DNA of 6,950 bases, taken from positions 1 through 6,950 of the forward strand of contig JAUWOI010000237.1 in assembly GCA_030612185.1 (NCBI GenBank). The letters run 5' to 3'. The translations under genes were made by a program, and so were the position numbers. The notes under the pieces are model-generated. The model saw only the letters and a list, made by a program, of their open reading frames with translations, ran no database searches and was not told the origin of the DNA. Positions 4,912 to 6,950 of this stretch are shown here, piece after piece (position 1 is the first letter of the stretch; each line of letters starts with the position of its first letter). Source of the stretch: Anaerolineae bacterium. Lineage in GTDB: Bacteria > Chloroflexota > Anaerolineae > B4-G1.

Positions 4912-6796
4912 GCTCGACAGCCTCTTCCAGCCCCAGTTGGCGCAGTTTCTCCGATGTGGGCCAGCCGGTCTCCGGGTCCCAGCCACGCAGGCGGTAGTAC
5001 TCGTCCAGCATTGGTTCCAGGTCAATGACCTGTCCCTGGGCGTTGCCGGAGGGGGAGGGCTCGTCGGTGAAGCGACGGGGAAGGCGGTCGTCGGCGCGGG
5101 TGATGCCGTGCCGGACGTTGTAGCAACGCTGCAGGTTGTAGATGCGCTCGCCGATGCGGTGCAAACGCTCGACGGGCATCTCCATCCCCGTGGCTGCCTC
5201 CAGCGCGGCGGCTATGTCGGGCCAGTAGAATTCGGCGAAGACGAAGGTGCCGCCGGATTTGCAGACCCCCACCGAGTCGACGATTGCGCCGAAGTCCTCA
5301 CCATCCTTGACCAACATTGGCTTATACTTCGTGGCCAGCGGCTGGGCCATCTCTGGGAGGTACACCTCTCCGTAGCGGCGGCGGGCCTCATCTGGGTAGC
5401 CGGTCTCGTCAATGGTGGGGAAGGCCTTGAGGTGGTCGGCCCCCCGGCTGGAGGTGGCGTGAGCCAGCCCCATTGACTTCTGGGCGCGGCCATCCTGGGC
5501 GGGGATCTCCATCCCCTTGACGTGCATAGCGTACTCATCCGCTCCCCTCCCGATGGTCTGAGCCATCCGGCGCACACCCTCCGCCAGCAGGTCGCCGAAC
5601 CCCTCCCGCCGGGCGATCATCCCCAACAGCCGCAACACCAGGTCTGCATCGCCCCAGCGCAGGGCCAGCCCGCCTGTGTCGTCCAGGTTAAGGATCTCCT
5701 TCTCCCACAACTCCATGGCAAAACTGATGGCTCGCCCGGCCGAGATGGTGTCCAGCCCCAGGGCGTCGCAGAGACGGTTGGCGGCCAGGATGCTGTCCAG
5801 GTCGGCGTTCCAGACACAGGCTCCCATCGAGTTCAGCGTCTCGTACTCGAGGCTGCCCAGGGCTATGCCGGCGTAGGGGCCGTCGGGAAGGCGATAGAGT
5901 TTGTCGCAATGGATGGGGCAGCCGAAGCAGGCCAGGTGACGGACGAAGGCACGCGCCTCCAGTGCCTCGGCGCCGATCTCGTCCACCTGGGGGAAAGAGC
6001 CCATCTGGAAGTTGCGGGTGGGGAAGCGGCCCAGGGCGTCCATCATCGTGACGATGCCGGGGGTGCCATGAGCGGAGACGGGAGGGTAGACCGGATTGGC
6101 GCGGAGGCGGCGGTGAAAGTCGACGGCCAGGTCGTGGAAGCGGGCTGGGTCAGCCACGTGGATGGGGCCGTGGCCCCGCACGGCAATAGCCTTGAACTGT
6201 TTGCTCCCCATCACCGCGCCCAACCCGCAGCGGGCAGCCGAGCGCTGGGGAGTGACCTGGATGCCGGCGAAGCGCACCAGGTTCTCACCGGCCGGGCCGA
6301 TGGTGGCCGTCTTGACCTGCGGGTCGCCCCAGGCCCGGCGGATGGCAGCCTCCGTCTGTGAGGTGGTGAGCCCCCACAGGTCACCGGCGTCGCGTAGTTC
6401 CGCCCGCCCGTCGGCGATGGCCAGGTAGACCGGGCGGGGAGCCTGCCCGGTGACGACGATAGCATCCCATCCGGCGAACTTGAGTTCGGGGCCAAAGAAG
6501 CCGCCGGCGTTGGCGTCGCCGTAGATGCCAGTGAGGGGTGACTTGGCGATCACCTCCATCCGGCTGCCGTTAGGTACCAGCGTGCCACACAGGGGGCCGG
6601 TAGCGAAGACCAGGAGGCTCTCGGGAGCCAGCGGGGCCACCTCCGGCCCGACCTGCTCCCACAACAAGCGGGTGCCGAAGCCGTTGCCCCCCAGGTATTC
6701 CTCGGCCAGCGCGGGGTCGTACTCGCGGGTCTCAATCTGGCCTGTGGTCAGGTTTGCGTATAGCCATTTGCCGGTGTAACCTTTGTAAGGAAACAT
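4889..6796 (-). CDS. Aldehyde ferredoxin oxidoreductase family tungstoenzyme
   Basis: This 635-residue protein starts at ATG 6796, with GGAG (6807-6804) 7 nt upstream. The N-terminal half has the family's pterin-binding hallmarks: YLGGNGFGTRLLW (34-46), FATGPLCGT (64-72), KSPLTGIYGDANAGGFFGPE (85-104, with following LKFAGWD) and ARCGLGAVMGSKQ (188-200). The [4Fe-4S] ligands are C290-x2-C293-x3-C297 (CFGCPIHC) and Cys512. The two D-x-x-G-L/V-D/C pterin motifs are D344-A-L-G-L-D349 and D507-S-V-G-V-C512. Members carry a tungsten (or molybdenum) bis-pyranopterin and an Fe-S cluster and usually oxidise aldehydes to acids, passing electrons to ferredoxin; some relatives act on other substrates. 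The substrate cannot be read from the sequence. There is no signal peptide, so it is cytoplasmic. It is the first gene of an operon with an SsnA-like amidohydrolase and a PreA-like Fe-S flavoprotein. The last six codons before the stop, and the stop itself, lie in or next to a heptamer repeat, so the extreme C-terminus (LEIGDW) is repeat-derived. Confidence 0.92.
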   Translation of the reverse strand: MFPYKGYTGKWLYANLTTGQIETREYDPALAEEYLGGNGFGTRLLWEQVGPEVAPLAPESLLVFATGPLCGTLVPNGSRMEVIAKSPLTGIYGDANAGGFFGPELKFAGWDAIVVTGQAPRPVYLAIADGRAELRDAGDLWGLTTSQTEAAIRRAWGDPQVKTATIGPAGENLVRFAGIQVTPQRSAARCGLGAVMGSKQFKAIAVRGHGPIHVADPARFHDLAVDFHRRLRANPVYPPVSAHGTPGIVTMMDALGRFPTRNFQMGSFPQVDEIGAEALEARAFVRHLACFGCPIHCDKLYRLPDGPYAGIALGSLEYETLNSMGACVWNADLDSILAANRLCDALGLDTISAGRAISFAMELWEKEILNLDDTGGLALRWGDADLVLRLLGMIARREGFGDLLAEGVRRMAQTIGRGADEYAMHVKGMEIPAQDGRAQKSMGLAHATSSRGADHLKAFPTIDETGYPDEARRRYGEVYLPEMAQPLATKYKPMLVKDGEDFGAIVDSVGVCKSGGTFVFAEFYWPDIAAALEAATGMEMPVERLHRIGERIYNLQRCYNVRHGITRADDRLPRRFTDEPSPSGNAQGQVIDLEPMLDEYYRLRGWDPETGWPTSEKLRQLGLEEAVERLEIGDW

Positions 6797-6848
6797 TTGT
6801 CTGCTCCAGACCCTCTGTTGTGCAGTCGGGTCGCTGTATGGCGATGAT

Positions 6849-6877
6849 CGTGTTGCGTGTTCCGTTCACGCAATACG
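6849..6877. promoter_or_regulatory. Inverted repeat at the start of the oxidoreductase operon transcript (candidate operator or leader hairpin)
   Basis: CGTGTTGCGTG (6849-6859) and CACGCAATACG (6867-6877) form an 11-bp inverted repeat with one mismatch around a 7-bp centre; the inner 7 bp (TTGCGTG/CACGCAA) are perfect. It falls immediately downstream of the predicted -10 (6889-6884), so it would cover about the first 30 transcribed bases. This position suits either a repressor operator or an RNA hairpin. The regulator is not identifiable here. Confidence 0.5.
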
Positions 6878-6883
6878 TTTCAC

Positions 6884-6913
6884 ATCTTATGTCTGCCTGC
6901 TTGCGGTTGTCAA
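6884..6913 (-). promoter_or_regulatory. Predicted promoter of the oxidoreductase-amidohydrolase-flavoprotein operon
   Basis: On the - strand a perfect TTGACA (6913-6908) is followed after 18 bp by TAAGAT (6889-6884), which matches four of six -10 positions. The predicted start is near 6877, giving a leader of about 80 nt before the ATG at 6796. The -10 is weak, which fits regulated expression. Confidence 0.5.
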
Positions 6914-6950
6914 ATTACCCTGCGCATGATACGGTAATATCGGAGGTAAC

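Noticed and set aside
5522..6361. Long + strand open frame of 279 codons opposite the oxidoreductase gene
   Set aside because: It is an antisense shadow with no family pattern and no ribosome binding site; the - strand protein is unmistakable.
6942..6950. GGAGG near the right edge as ribosome binding site of a divergent + strand gene
   Set aside because: It is plausible, but no start codon is inside the window and no clear + strand promoter with correct spacing was found.

Overview
The window is GC-rich, densely coding bacterial DNA holding five complete genes and the tail of a sixth. Several signs suggest an anaerobic or facultative bacterium, possibly Chloroflexota. They are a tungsten-type aldehyde ferredoxin oxidoreductase, a ferredoxin-like Fe-S flavoprotein, a Gram-positive-type LexA site, and three kinds of short repeat (GATTRGW heptamers, an AAACCTGGTTT palindrome, and a CTGAGCCTGTCGAAGG-type dispersed repeat). 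The taxon is inferred from memory of such repeats and was not tested by comparison.

Left part (1-2275, + strand). After the last 44 codons of an upstream gene comes a very clear promoter: TTGACA, 17 bp, TATAAT. A perfect CGAAC-N4-GTTCG LexA (SOS) box fills the 3' end of its spacer. This promoter drives two tightly spaced genes. The first is a radical SAM protein with a C-terminal helix-hairpin-helix (COG4277/TIGR03916-like, putative DNA modification/repair). The second is an AlkZ-related winged-helix protein (DNA glycosylase superfamily). Together they look like a damage-induced DNA repair or DNA processing module. The pairing with an AlkZ-related protein, rather than the usual TIGR03915-type partner, is the most interesting feature of the window.

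Right part (6950-2337, - strand, convergent with the first operon). One apparent promoter with a perfect TTGACA -35 and an inverted repeat at the start of the transcript precedes three co-directional genes. They are an aldehyde ferredoxin oxidoreductase family tungstoenzyme, an SsnA-like amidohydrolase, and a dihydroorotate/dihydropyrimidine dehydrogenase-like flavoprotein with two [4Fe-4S] clusters. The combination suggests ferredoxin-linked anaerobic conversion of a heterocycle or an aldehyde/acid. The substrate is not evident, and both the amidohydrolase and the flavoprotein carry changes at positions normally important in their families.

Each junction of this second operon carries a repeat. 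Heptamers form the 3' end of the first gene, a tandem dispersed repeat is inserted in frame in the second, and a 15-bp-stem palindrome lies between the second and third. The repair operon has none of these.
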